From positions 137,062 to 201,061 of the forward strand of contig CAWJJO010000005.1 in NCBI GenBank assembly GCA_963843285.1: DNA of 64,000 nt, in the 5' to 3' direction. How positions within the stretch are numbered: the stretch's first letter is position 1; each line of letters starts with the position of its first letter. The position numbers were made by a program, and so were the translations under genes. Source of the stretch: CAZDDB01 sp963843285 (lineage in GTDB: Bacteria > Acidobacteriota > HRBIN11 > JAKEFK01). The notes beneath the pieces are model-generated. The model was not told the origin of the DNA. It saw nothing but the letters and a program-made list of their open reading frames with translations, and made no database searches. Below are positions 8,034 through 16,391 of the stretch, one piece after another.

Positions 8034-9099
8034 TTTGTCCAGTCAGCTGGTTCGGGTCCGCAGTCTTAAAGAGAACCGGTTGGCTTCGATATCCGCGGCG
8101 CTTTTGATCGTACTCTATTGTCTGGCTGGATTTGCCGGGTTTTTCAGTCCGTATTCACCGACCACCGATGAGTTTCGAGACCTGTTCTTTCATCCGCCTA
8201 CACCGGTGCATTTTCGCGATGAAACAGGCAACCTTCATTTGCGTCCATTCGTATATCGCACACAGGTTTTGGACAGGAACCGGATGCTCTATTCCTCGAT
8301 CCGGCAAGAAAAGATACCGGTGCGCTTTTTTGTCGCGGGAAGTGACTACAAGATTCTTGGACTATTCCGAAGCAATCTACACTTGTTTGGAGCTGATTCA
8401 CCGGGACATATCTTCCTGTTTGGAACGGATCAACTGGGACGGGATACCTTTTCGCGAGTCTTGCACGGTGCGCAAATTTCTCTCTCGATCGGTCTGGTGG
8501 GAGTCCTGATCACAACGATTCTCGGATTGCTCATCGGTGGTATTGCTGGATTTTACGGTGGGAAGATAGACTCGATTCTGATGCGTTTGGTCGAGATCCT
8601 GATGTCAGTCCCGGCGCTCTATCTGATTCTGACGCTGAGAAGCATTCTTCCGGATCGAATGAGCTCGGCATCCACTTATTTCCTGATGGTGTCCATCTTG
8701 AGTCTTGTAGGTTGGACAGCCATGGCCCGCGTCATCCGCGGGATGGTTTTGTCCATCCGCGAAAAAGAATTTGTTCTGGCCGCCCGCGCTTTGGGCAGCT
8801 CCAATGCGAGGATCTTGGCGCGTCACATTCTTCCGAACACACTGGGGTACGTGATCGTTCGTTCTACTTTATTGGTTCCCGCGTACATTCTGGGTGAGGT
8901 AGCGCTCAGCTTCCTGGGTGCAGGGGTGCGCGAGCCGGTTCCAAGCTGGGGGAACATGCTTGCCGTCGCGCAAAACCTTCGTGTTCTGGAACAATTTACC
9001 TGGATTCTTGCTCCCGGCGTCTTTCTCTTTTTTACTGTTTTGGCGTTTAACTTTCTTGGCGATGGATTGAGAGACGCGCTGGATCCGAAACTGAGATGA
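8026..9099 (+). CDS. ABC transporter permease, DppC/OppC type, with periplasmic insertion
   Basis: Partner permease of the preceding gene, 357 aa. The N-terminal first helix (SISAALLIVLYCLAGFAGFF) is followed by about 85 extra residues (roughly 45-130) before the usual FGTDQLGRDTFSRVLHGAQISL motif. Typical OppC proteins have only a short loop there. The EAA loop is VLAARALGSSNARILARHILPN and the C-terminus is DGLRDALDPKLR, both canonical. The start overlaps dppB, which indicates translational coupling. The insertion probably lies in the periplasm and could contact a binding protein (inference). Confidence 0.9.
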   Translation: MNSLSSQLVRVRSLKENRLASISAALLIVLYCLAGFAGFFSPYSPTTDEFRDLFFHPPTPVHFRDETGNLHLRPFVYRTQVLDRNRMLYSSIRQEKIPVRFFVAGSDYKILGLFRSNLHLFGADSPGHIFLFGTDQLGRDTFSRVLHGAQISLSIGLVGVLITTILGLLIGGIAGFYGGKIDSILMRLVEILMSVPALYLILTLRSILPDRMSSASTYFLMVSILSLVGWTAMARVIRGMVLSIREKEFVLAARALGSSNARILARHILPNTLGYVIVRSTLLVPAYILGEVALSFLGAGVREPVPSWGNMLAVAQNLRVLEQFTWILAPGVFLFFTVLAFNFLGDGLRDALDPKLR

Positions 9100-9101
9100 T
9101 C

Positions 9102-9129
9102 TTTGCGAACCTTGCGTCTTTGCGAGAAA
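9102..9129. repeat. TTTGCGnnnnTTGCGTCTTTGCG intergenic repeat
   Basis: TTTGCGAACC followed by TTGCGTCTTTGCGAGAAA fills the 32 bp between the convergent dppC-like and histidine-kinase genes. Similar wording (CACGCAAAGACACGG) occurs at 52079-52093 after uvrC. It looks like a small dispersed repeat rather than a gene. Confidence 0.5.
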
Positions 9130-9131
9130 TC

Positions 9132-10592
9132 CTACGTCAATTTGTATTCAGGGAGCTTTTCGATAGACTGGTAATTGGGAAGAGTAAACACGAACTTGGA
9201 ACCCTTCCCGGCCTGGCTTTCAACCCAGATTCTGCCGCCATGGGCCTGGACGATGCCGCGACAGATGCTCAATCCGAGTCCTGTTCCCGGTTCCTTGATG
9301 CGCATTGCGCCGTCCGTACGATAAAATTCGTCAAAAATCTTCTCCTTGTCCGGCTCGGAAATACCGATTCCGGTGTCGCTAATGCTGACCTGAGCAAAAC
9401 CGGCAATGAAGGTATCCCCCTGCACTTCCAGAGTGGGAATTTCGTCCACCATGACCTGGACCGTGCCGCCCGTTGGCGTGTACTTCACAGCATTGTCCAT
9501 AAGGTTTAGAATCAGCTGATAGATCTTGTCCGGCGCAATCGAAATCTGGATCGGCCTCTTTCCAAAGACTACAGAAACGCGAAGCTGCTTCGCCTGGGCT
9601 CGTGACCGAAGAGCTTCGGCTGCGCGATCGATCACAGACGTCAAATCCGTGTCCGCCTTGTCGATTTGCTGCTTTCCGGACTTAATCCTGGAAATGTCAA
9701 GAAGTTCATCCACGAGTCTGGCTAATCTCAAGGCTTCGCCATGAATGATGGAGGAGTACTGAATCATCTGATCTTCATCGTTTACCTTTCCTGATTTCAG
9801 ACGGTCCGAGTATCCCTGGATGACAGTCAAAGGCGTGCGGAATTCATGCGCGAGCATATTGATAAAATCCGATTTCTTGCGATCCAGTGTGCGCAGCTCT
9901 TGGTTTTCCTTTTCTATTCTCTGCATCGCCAGAGTATCTTCGTATAAACGGGATTTTCCGATTGCTCGTTCCGCGTGTTCAGCGAGCGCCTCAAACATAA
10001 TCAGATCCTCTTCGGTAAATGTGCGCATAATAAATCGGCTGTCAACATAAATAACACCGGTCACCTGTTCCAGATCCTTCAACGGGACGCAAAGAATCGT
10101 ACGCAGGTCGAGATTGCTGACGCTATCCGACATTTTGAAACGCCGTTCTGTCTGTGCATCTCGTACCCACGCCGGCTTGCCCGTCTCCGCAACACGCATC
10201 GCCACCGTCATACTGATCTTGAAACTTTCCTGCGCCAAGTCCTTCCTCGCAGAGTTTCGCGCAACACGAAATTCCATTTTCGGCTTGATTTGAGGAGCTG
10301 GAGTAATCACCGGATCGTACAGCCGGTGATCCAGCTTGTATGGATTTTCCAGCAACATCAAAAAGCCGCGCTCCGCTCCGGTAAGCTCGATCGCGTTATC
10401 CACAACTTTCTTCAGGAGCTCCTCCATCTCTGTAATGGAATTGATCCCCTTGATCAGATCCAGGAGAATATTCAGACGACGAAGCTCCTTGGCCTCGTGA
10501 CTCAATGAATCAAAACCACCCTGAGCCTGATCCGCGGATGAACGATCCATTTTGGAACTTTCTCCTCCTGTTTTGCCGTCCTGTGAAGACAA
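9132..10592 (-). CDS. GAF-domain sensor histidine kinase
   Basis: 486 residues. A disordered N-terminus leads to a GAF domain (about 45-205; LTGAERGFLML, TILCVPLKD, VTGVIYVDS). A short helix follows, then HisKA with phospho-acceptor His249 (MLAHEFRTPLTV), then HATPase_c with N (NLMDNAVKYTP), G1 (SDTGIGI), F (IFDEFYRTD) and G2 (GTGLGLSI) boxes. No transmembrane helix is seen, so it is probably cytoplasmic and senses an intracellular ligand or redox state. No response regulator is adjacent, so it is an orphan kinase. Confidence 0.95.
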   Translation of the reverse strand: MSSQDGKTGGESSKMDRSSADQAQGGFDSLSHEAKELRRLNILLDLIKGINSITEMEELLKKVVDNAIELTGAERGFLMLLENPYKLDHRLYDPVITPAPQIKPKMEFRVARNSARKDLAQESFKISMTVAMRVAETGKPAWVRDAQTERRFKMSDSVSNLDLRTILCVPLKDLEQVTGVIYVDSRFIMRTFTEEDLIMFEALAEHAERAIGKSRLYEDTLAMQRIEKENQELRTLDRKKSDFINMLAHEFRTPLTVIQGYSDRLKSGKVNDEDQMIQYSSIIHGEALRLARLVDELLDISRIKSGKQQIDKADTDLTSVIDRAAEALRSRAQAKQLRVSVVFGKRPIQISIAPDKIYQLILNLMDNAVKYTPTGGTVQVMVDEIPTLEVQGDTFIAGFAQVSISDTGIGISEPDKEKIFDEFYRTDGAMRIKEPGTGLGLSICRGIVQAHGGRIWVESQAGKGSKFVFTLPNYQSIEKLPEYKLT

Positions 10593-10686
10593 TAGAACCC
10601 TTCAATTTTTCAAATCATCATAACGTAAAAGTACCTGTGGCGCAAACGAATCCGTCGTCTCAATACCGTGGACCGAGATTCGATTA

Positions 10687-10905
10687 CTATTCCTGTAGTA
10701 CTATATTATGCACATTGAGGATCGGACCGGACATGATGAACGAGACACGTCTTTTTTCGATTTCACCCTCAATCAGGACCTGTTGCCCGTCTTTCAGATT
10801 CTTCAGTGTTCCGATCAGTTGATACGTGTTGCCGTCCGGACTTTCCAGCTTCCAGAATCCTCCTTCCAGAGGGGAAAATCGGATCGTTCCTGAAAATGTG
10901 CTCAA
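10687..10905 (-). CDS. Small DUF5818-like protein
   Basis: 72 residues reading STFSGTIRFSPLEGGFWKLE and onward. An F-x-x-L-E-G-G-F-W turn and a QVLIEGEIEKR strand suggest a small OB-like beta-barrel, like DUF5818-type proteins. I place the start at a TTG (10905), because AGGAGG lies 7 nt upstream and the longer in-frame ATG version adds a low-quality N-terminus. Function is unknown. It lies head-to-head with the phosphofructokinase gene. Confidence 0.6.
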   Translation of the reverse strand: MSTFSGTIRFSPLEGGFWKLESPDGNTYQLIGTLKNLKDGQQVLIEGEIEKRRVSFIMSGPILNVHNIVLQE

Positions 10906-11030
10906 GTTGTGGCCTCCTGGATCATCATGGCGGAAAGCCGGGTCCCCATGAAAATGAATTTTCGATGGGAGCACAGGGCTTCCGCGATTATAATAAAGTT
11001 CATGGAATCTATTCTACAAGGTCGCAGGCT

Positions 11031-12119
11031 GTGAAAATTGGACTTCTTACCGGCGGCGGTGATTGCCCGGGACTAAACGCCGTCATCCGGGCAGTTGTGA
11101 GAACTGCCACCCTTCACTATGGCTTCTATGTCATGGGAATCGAGGATGGTTACGAAGGGCTGCTTTCTCCTTTGAAAGTGCGGCCGCTTGCCATGGAGGA
11201 TGTGAAGGGAATTCTGCAACGAGGTGGAACCATTCTCGGAACCAGCAATCGCGGGAATCCGTTTCAATTCAAATCCAGGAATGATCGTGGAGAAATCGAA
11301 GTGCGCGACCGTTCCGCAGAGTTGCTGGAAAACTACAAGCGTTTGCGATTGGACGGTCTGATTGTTGTAGGTGGAGACGGCAGTCTCAAACTCGCGGATC
11401 GACTCATGCGTGATCATGGAATTCCTGTGGTAGGCGTTCCAAAAACGATCGACAATGACATCTCCGGTACCGAATACACATTTGGTTTTGATACAGCCGT
11501 CTGTACGGCCACGGAGGCTCTGGATAAGTTGCACACGACGGCAGAGAGTCACCATCGCGCGATGTATCTGGAAGTCATGGGAAGAAACGCAGGCTGGATT
11601 GCGATTCATGCCGGGCTTGCGGGAGGCGCAGATGTCATTCTGATTCCTGAAATTCCATTTCGTTTTGAGAAAGTTTGCGAAAAAATTGAGGAACGCGTCG
11701 CGATGGGGCGTAACTTCAGTATCGTAATTGTTGCGGAAGGCGCCAAACCTGTAGGCGGCACAGAAATCTGGAAGGAAAGGGCCGAGGATAGCCTGGGAGG
11801 CGGACGTTTGGGCGGTATCGCCGAATTTGTCTGCTCGGAAGTAGCAAAAATTACGGGGCAGGAATCCCGGGTAACCGTGCTGGGCCATTTGCAGCGTGGC
11901 GGAAGTCCGACTCCATTTGATCGTGCGCTGGCCACGCGCTTTGGATCGACCGCCGCACACCTGGTAGCGGAAAAAAGATTTGGAACGATGGCTGCCCTTC
12001 AATGCAATGAGATCGCAGCCGTACCTCTATCCAAAGCCGTGGGAAATGTGAAAACAGTTCCATCAGAAGGTGAATTGGTGAGAATTGCAAGATCGCTGGG
12101 AATTGCCTTCGGCGATTGA
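11031..12119 (+). CDS. pfkA: 6-phosphofructokinase, K-type (GGDGS / PKTIDND)
   Basis: Phosphorylates fructose 6-phosphate at the committed step of glycolysis. 362 residues from a GTG start; the frame from the ATG at 11002 closes at once. GGGDCPGLNAVIR begins at residue 8. GGDGS (114-118) has glycine where pyrophosphate enzymes have aspartate, which points to ATP as donor. PKTIDND has Lys138, as in pyrophosphate-type and mixed group III enzymes. A TATAAT at 10989-10994 is a possible -10 box without a good -35. Donor choice, ATP or PPi, should be taken as ATP-likely and not proven. Confidence 0.92.
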   Translation: MKIGLLTGGGDCPGLNAVIRAVVRTATLHYGFYVMGIEDGYEGLLSPLKVRPLAMEDVKGILQRGGTILGTSNRGNPFQFKSRNDRGEIEVRDRSAELLENYKRLRLDGLIVVGGDGSLKLADRLMRDHGIPVVGVPKTIDNDISGTEYTFGFDTAVCTATEALDKLHTTAESHHRAMYLEVMGRNAGWIAIHAGLAGGADVILIPEIPFRFEKVCEKIEERVAMGRNFSIVIVAEGAKPVGGTEIWKERAEDSLGGGRLGGIAEFVCSEVAKITGQESRVTVLGHLQRGGSPTPFDRALATRFGSTAAHLVAEKRFGTMAALQCNEIAAVPLSKAVGNVKTVPSEGELVRIARSLGIAFGD

Positions 12120-12206
12120 ACTTTGTTTCAGGGCGCGGGTTTGAATTACATCAACCGAACCTTCGTCGTTTCTCCTCCGGAACTTACCCGCCAGTAGATT
12201 TTTTTC

Positions 12207-12269
12207 TCAGACTAAAATCGAACCGCCTTTTCTTTCGGGTGTGATTCGATTGGTCCTTTCAACAGCCAT
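12207..12269 (-). CDS. 20-codon ORF under the c-di-GMP riboswitch
   Basis: ATG at 12269 to TGA at 12207 encodes MAVERTNRITPERKGGSILV. GAGG stands 7 nt upstream of the ATG, an ideal ribosome site, and it lies in the 3' arm of a hairpin (CTCAT-caaaa-ATGAG) that begins inside the last stem of the riboswitch. AATCGAA and TTCGATT within the ORF can pair and are followed by TTTTAG. It could be a small peptide or a regulatory leader ORF. Nothing coding on this strand follows it, because pfkA is antisense. The ORF is short, so coding status rests on the ribosome site and context only. Confidence 0.4.
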   Translation of the reverse strand: MAVERTNRITPERKGGSILV

Positions 12270-12290
12270 CCACCAACCTCATTTTTGATG

Positions 12291-12381
12291 AGTGCTGGCG
12301 GTCCGGCTGACTTGCAGATATTTTTCCGAGTCCCGTAACTCTGCGTCCTGCGGTCACCCGCAGTTTGCTCTTTGCAGCACC
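12291..12381 (-). promoter_or_regulatory. Cyclic di-GMP-I (GEMM-I) riboswitch aptamer
   Basis: Read on the minus strand, an outer stem GTGCTG (12380-12375) / CAGCAC (12297-12292) encloses the GEMM-I core. AGAGCAAAC leads into the stem CTGCGG-GTGA-CCGCAG (12363-12348) with a GNRA tetraloop, then GGACGCAGAG. A second stem pairs GGGACT with AGTCAGCC. The family consensus is GGGCAAAC, GNRA stem, GGACGCAAAGCC, ACGGG...AGCCGG. Here the internal GGC/GCC helix is replaced by AGC/GTT, which still pairs. It regulates no large gene, since only the 20-codon ORF lies downstream before antisense pfkA. Confidence 0.8.
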
Positions 12382-12532
12382 TTAGGCTTCTGCTTAGGGC
12401 AAGACTTATGCCGACTTTTTCGTAAGATTCACGACGAGCGCCTCGCGGCTTGGGCCACTTTTTGTCACCGTTGTTGCTAGACAGTCAACAAGAGTGTCAC
12501 AAATTCGAAAACTGATGGCCAAAAATATGAAT

Positions 12533-12684
12533 GGCCACGGCAGGCTTTTTCGTCGAACCTGCCGCGGCCAGATTCAGAGCTGGAGGAACCCCGGGCAAGG
12601 AGAATTGAGTCCCCACTCAATACCCGATGCCTCCCTATGGCACCTTCCCCTCAGGCGTTTTTCTTGTGCAAATCCCGTGCCCGG
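12533..12684 (-). ncRNA. Unidentified structured RNA candidate with terminator-like hairpin
   Basis: CCGGGCA (12591-12597) pairs with TGCCCGG (12678-12684) and encloses two hairpins: ATTGAGT-cccc-ACTCAAT (12604-12621) and GATGCC/GGCACC (12626-12644). A 12-bp hairpin at 12533-12569 follows on the minus strand, then ATTCATATTTTT. Two positions form G-U pairs only if the minus strand is transcribed, which favours that strand. It sits 75-230 nt downstream of the MFS stop codon. I could not match it to RNase P, tmRNA, SRP or 6S RNA. Confidence 0.4.
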
Positions 12685-12759
12685 CATTCAAGAATACTCT
12701 GTGCTCGAGAAGGGATGTTTTGCGGTGACAGTTTTCTGCACTTCGGCAGGGAATAAACT

Positions 12760-13956
12760 CTAGTTTTTGACCAGAGCCGTGTTTCGAAGCTTTAGCATCA
12801 TCAGCGTGGAAATCAAACCGATCAAGAAAATCACAGCCCACAAGAGTTGAGCGCCGAACTTCTCCAGAAGTTCCGTACCCATCCACGGCCCAATAATAAA
12901 AGCGATACTGAACGCCATCGAATAGAAGCCCATATACTCGCCTTGCCGTTCGGGCGGGGCAGAATGCGAAACGTAGGCGGACATTCCAGGCAAAAGGATC
13001 ATTTCACCGAAAGTCCAGATCAGCAGCGCGGCAACACAACCCGAAAGCCCGTGAACAAACGCATAGGCCCCAAACCCGGCAGCCAGCAAAAGACTTCCAA
13101 GCGAAAGTGTTTTCCGATCGGACAGGTGGCTCATCCGGAGATTGAGGGGCACTTCCAGAAGCACAATCAATCCTGTGTTGAACGTAAACATCAATCCGTA
13201 ATCTGCCTCTGATAAATGAAGGTTGTGAACCATGAACAATGGCAAAGCGGCTATGTGTTGAAAAAAGACGATTGTGCTCAGAACGGTTGCAACAAGGAAA
13301 TAAAGAAACAGCAAGTCGGAAAATGCTCTGCGGCTGTCAAAAGCAGGTTTTCCACTTTTGGTTGTGCGGGAGTCACCGACTGTGTCGGTCAGATGGTTGG
13401 AAAAGAGCAACAGAACGACTCCTGCAAGAAACGAAGTAGCTCCGTCAATCACAAATAGAAACTGAAATGAAACCGTCGCCAAAAATCCACCGACTGCGGG
13501 GCCGACGCTCATTCCCAGGTTCACTGCGAGGCGGTTGAGCGCAAACGCCGCCTTGCGCTGGTCGGAGCTTACGGAATGACTGATCGCAGCTAAACCCGCC
13601 GGACGGAACATTTCGCTCGTGATCGCAAGAAGCAGTGTTGCTGCGATCAGAGCGGGATAGGTATGCGCGTAAGGAAACGCAAAATAGACGACGGTCGAAA
13701 GAAAGAGAGACACTTTCATGATGCGCAGCGCACCAAAACGATCGGTGAGAAGACCCGATAGCGGCGCCGTAATCATGGCTCCGATTCCATAAAGCGCTAC
13801 AATAAAACCTGCGCGCGTAGCCGAATAGTGCAGTTCGCGTGTCAGATACAACACCAGGAAAGGCAACACCATCGTTCCGGCGCGATTGATCAGAACGGCA
13901 ATACAAATCAGCCAAACTTGACGCGGTAAATTTTTCAGTCCACTCCACGGATTCAT
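12760..13956 (-). CDS. Major facilitator superfamily transporter
   Basis: 398 residues with about 12 hydrophobic segments. The first-half loop GLLTDRFGALRIMK between helices 2 and 3 matches the MFS motif A, and the chain resembles MdtH-type drug exporters. The ATG at 13956 (MNPWSGLKNLP) was taken because the longer in-frame start runs through a GC-rich repeat. It is a likely inner-membrane exporter of a small molecule with unknown substrate. The stop faces a 640-bp non-coding region that contains RNA structures. Confidence 0.88.
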   Translation of the reverse strand: MNPWSGLKNLPRQVWLICIAVLINRAGTMVLPFLVLYLTRELHYSATRAGFIVALYGIGAMITAPLSGLLTDRFGALRIMKVSLFLSTVVYFAFPYAHTYPALIAATLLLAITSEMFRPAGLAAISHSVSSDQRKAAFALNRLAVNLGMSVGPAVGGFLATVSFQFLFVIDGATSFLAGVVLLLFSNHLTDTVGDSRTTKSGKPAFDSRRAFSDLLFLYFLVATVLSTIVFFQHIAALPLFMVHNLHLSEADYGLMFTFNTGLIVLLEVPLNLRMSHLSDRKTLSLGSLLLAAGFGAYAFVHGLSGCVAALLIWTFGEMILLPGMSAYVSHSAPPERQGEYMGFYSMAFSIAFIIGPWMGTELLEKFGAQLLWAVIFLIGLISTLMMLKLRNTALVKN

Positions 13957-13974
13957 AAAGCCACACAGAATTGG

Positions 13975-14043
13975 AGTCGGCGGGCGTCCCTGCCCGCCAG
14001 AACGTGACCAAACACATACTGCGGGCACGGAGGCCCGCAGCCT
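13975..14043. repeat. Palindromic repeat family C (GGCGGGCGTCCCTGCCCGCC), copy 1
   Basis: GGCGGGCGTCCCTGCCCGCC on the left and GCGGGCACGGAGGCCCGC on the right are each hairpins and also pair imperfectly with one another across about 20 bp. It separates the MFS start from the RNase R stop. Family copies occur at 16283, 40111, 44562 and 47102. Confidence 0.8.
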
Positions 14044-14061
14044 ACAGAAAACGTCTTAGAG

Positions 14062-16248
14062 TTACACGAGCAGAAAATCGATTTCGCGTTTATCGCGATC
14101 GACTCGTACAACCTGCACTTGAACCGGATCTCCCAGACGATACACCTTCCCGGTCCGACGTCCCTTGAAGAAATGACGTTTGTCATGAAAAACGTAATGA
14201 TCATCGTCCATGTATTTCAGCGGTACGAGCCCTTCCACAAAGAATTCTTTCAAACCAATAAATAATCCGAACGACGCAACACCTGTGATATTGCCTTCGT
14301 AGACTTCTCCCAACTTATCACGCATAAATTCAACTTTTTTCAGCTGGATAAAATCGCGCTCAGCGTCATCCGCTCTCCGTTCCGTGATGGAGCAGTGTTC
14401 TGCAATTTCCGGGATGCGTGATCCCAGCCTCTGAAGCCCCAGCAGATCGGATTTTTTATTCGAGGTCAGACCCTTGAGAATCCGGTGAACGATGAGATCC
14501 GGATACCGGCGAATGGGTGAGGTAAAGTGAGTGTAATCTTTCAAGGCCAGACCAAAGTGGCCCGAGTTTTTGGCGTCATAGCGGGCCTTCGCCATCGATC
14601 GAAGCAGCAGGACATTGAGAAAGCGCTCCTCGGGTTTCCCTTGTAATTTTTCAAGAAGTTTCTGTAGATCTTTTGGTGTGACCTTTGCCGGATCCGCGGG
14701 CAAACGGTACCCGAGGCTTGCTGTGATCGCGATGAAGTCCGACATTTTCTCCGGCGGAGGATTCTCATGCACTCGATAGATGCCCGTCATTTTGCTTTTT
14801 GCAATATGTGTTGCGACTACTTCATTTGCAATCAGCATGAACTCTTCGATGATTCGATGCGCAATGTTTCGCTCTGAATGAATGATCCCGGTCATTTTTC
14901 CTGTGGTGAGATCCAATATGACTTCCGGCTCCGGCAGATCGAAATCGATACTTCCCCGCTTTCGGCGCTGATCCATCAATAACAGCGCCAGTGTCTTCAT
15001 CGTCAGGAACAGATCTATAAGAGGTTCGTATCTCCGCATCAGCTCGGGATCGTGATCTTCCACAATCCGTTTCACAGCCGTATATGTCATCCGCTCATTA
15101 CTGTGAATTACGCTTGGGTAAAGGTGATAATCTGTTACGTTTCCTTCGGCATTGATTTTGATCACTGCAGACATGGTCAGCCGGTCCACCTGAGGATTCA
15201 AGCTGCAAATATTGTTGGAAAGCGATTCGGGCAACATCGGAATGACGAGATCCGGGAAATACACGCTGTTCCCACGATCCAGAGCCTCTGAATCCAGTGT
15301 TGTTCCGGGCTTGACGTAGTGAGACACATCGGCAATGTGGACACCGAGCAAATACGTCCCGTCTTTGAATGACGTGATGCTGATTGCATCATCGAAATCC
15401 CTTGCCTTTTCACCGTCAATTGTTACTGTATTCCATTCGCGAAAATCTTTGCGTCCTTTGTAATCTTCTTCCCGAATCACGGCGGACTCTTCGGCTTCCT
15501 GGAGGATCTCCGGTTTGAATGTCCGCGACAGCCCGTATTTGCTGATGATGATTTTTGCGTCCAAATCCGGCTCACCCTGAAATCCCAGCAATGATATGAT
15601 TCTTGCCTCGGGCGGATCGTGATCGGGAATGAGCTCCGCTTCCACCATCATTCCGTTTGTAGCTCCTGCGAAGTTTCGCGTGCTGACAATTGGAACGATC
15701 GGGAGCTTCTTATCCCAGGGAATAATCCGGCCAAAACTGGGGCCGGCCTCGAAGGTGCCGACAATATTCTTTGTCTTTCGCTCCAGCACCTGCGCGATCT
15801 GGCCTTCTGCCTTCCTCTGACCCTGTGGCTTCACAATATTGACCAGCACTCGATCGCCGTGCAGAGCCCCGGCAGTGGCCCCGGGTGGGATAAAAATGTC
15901 TTCTCCGGTTGTGCCATTCGGCGTGACAAAAGCAAAGCCACCCCGATACTGCTGGAGCACCCCTTCCACTTGATTTTGCTCCAGTGACCTCTTCTCCTTC
16001 TTGGAAATCTTTTTCGCGGCACGCGCAAGAGCCCTAGTAGAAGGCCATTGGAAGATTCCCTCCTCACGCTGAACGATTCGGTTCTGTTTCGCCAGGTCCC
16101 GGAGAATCCGCCGGAATTGTTTGAAATCTCCTTTCTTGATCTTCAGCTTGCGCGCCATTTCGCGCGCGGAATAGGACTGATCGGAGTGGCCGGAAAGAAA
16201 CAACAAGATTCTTTCTTCGGTGTTCTCTTTGGGATATTTCTGTTTCAT
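14062..16248 (-). CDS. rnr: Ribonuclease R
   Basis: A 3'-to-5' exoribonuclease that degrades structured RNA. 728 residues: an N-terminal winged helix (YSAREMARKLKIKKGDFKQF), cold-shock-like OB domains, the RNB catalytic domain with TIDGEKARDFDDAI carrying the metal-binding aspartates (near residues 268-277), and a C-terminal S1 domain (GEVYEGNITGVASFGLFIGL). This order and size are typical. The C-terminus lacks the long basic tail of E. coli RNase R. The gene is flanked on both sides by family C repeats, so it is probably monocistronic. Confidence 0.96.
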   Translation of the reverse strand: MKQKYPKENTEERILLFLSGHSDQSYSAREMARKLKIKKGDFKQFRRILRDLAKQNRIVQREEGIFQWPSTRALARAAKKISKKEKRSLEQNQVEGVLQQYRGGFAFVTPNGTTGEDIFIPPGATAGALHGDRVLVNIVKPQGQRKAEGQIAQVLERKTKNIVGTFEAGPSFGRIIPWDKKLPIVPIVSTRNFAGATNGMMVEAELIPDHDPPEARIISLLGFQGEPDLDAKIIISKYGLSRTFKPEILQEAEESAVIREEDYKGRKDFREWNTVTIDGEKARDFDDAISITSFKDGTYLLGVHIADVSHYVKPGTTLDSEALDRGNSVYFPDLVIPMLPESLSNNICSLNPQVDRLTMSAVIKINAEGNVTDYHLYPSVIHSNERMTYTAVKRIVEDHDPELMRRYEPLIDLFLTMKTLALLLMDQRRKRGSIDFDLPEPEVILDLTTGKMTGIIHSERNIAHRIIEEFMLIANEVVATHIAKSKMTGIYRVHENPPPEKMSDFIAITASLGYRLPADPAKVTPKDLQKLLEKLQGKPEERFLNVLLLRSMAKARYDAKNSGHFGLALKDYTHFTSPIRRYPDLIVHRILKGLTSNKKSDLLGLQRLGSRIPEIAEHCSITERRADDAERDFIQLKKVEFMRDKLGEVYEGNITGVASFGLFIGLKEFFVEGLVPLKYMDDDHYVFHDKRHFFKGRRTGKVYRLGDPVQVQVVRVDRDKREIDFLLV

Positions 16249-16282
16249 CTGGCTCTATATACTAATCGAAAACTTTGATTTT

Positions 16283-16335
16283 GGAGAGGCGGGCGTCCCT
16301 GCCCGCAAAAGGCGGCCGCGGAGGGCCGCCGCTCC
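16283..16335. repeat. Palindromic repeat family C, copy 2
   Basis: GGAGAGGCGGGCGTCCCTGC and GGCGGCCGCGGAGGGCCGCC give two hairpins within a short GGAG...CTCC frame. It lies in the divergent gap between rnr and the sigma factor gene, 57 bp from the latter's ATG. Confidence 0.75.
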
Positions 16336-16391
16336 AAAAATGGGTTCAGATCCTTTGACTCTTGCAAGCGTTTTATATAAGACTGGATCCT

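Noticed and set aside
12560..12700. Resemblance of the plus strand (GAGCTGGAGGAACCCC) to a ydaO/c-di-AMP riboswitch
   Set aside because: Only one short word matches. The conserved downstream GCCCGAATCCGTCAGC element is absent, and no gene follows on that strand.
12494..12763. 89-codon ORF on the plus strand
   Set aside because: It runs through hairpins of the structured RNA region, has no ribosome site and no protein-like composition.
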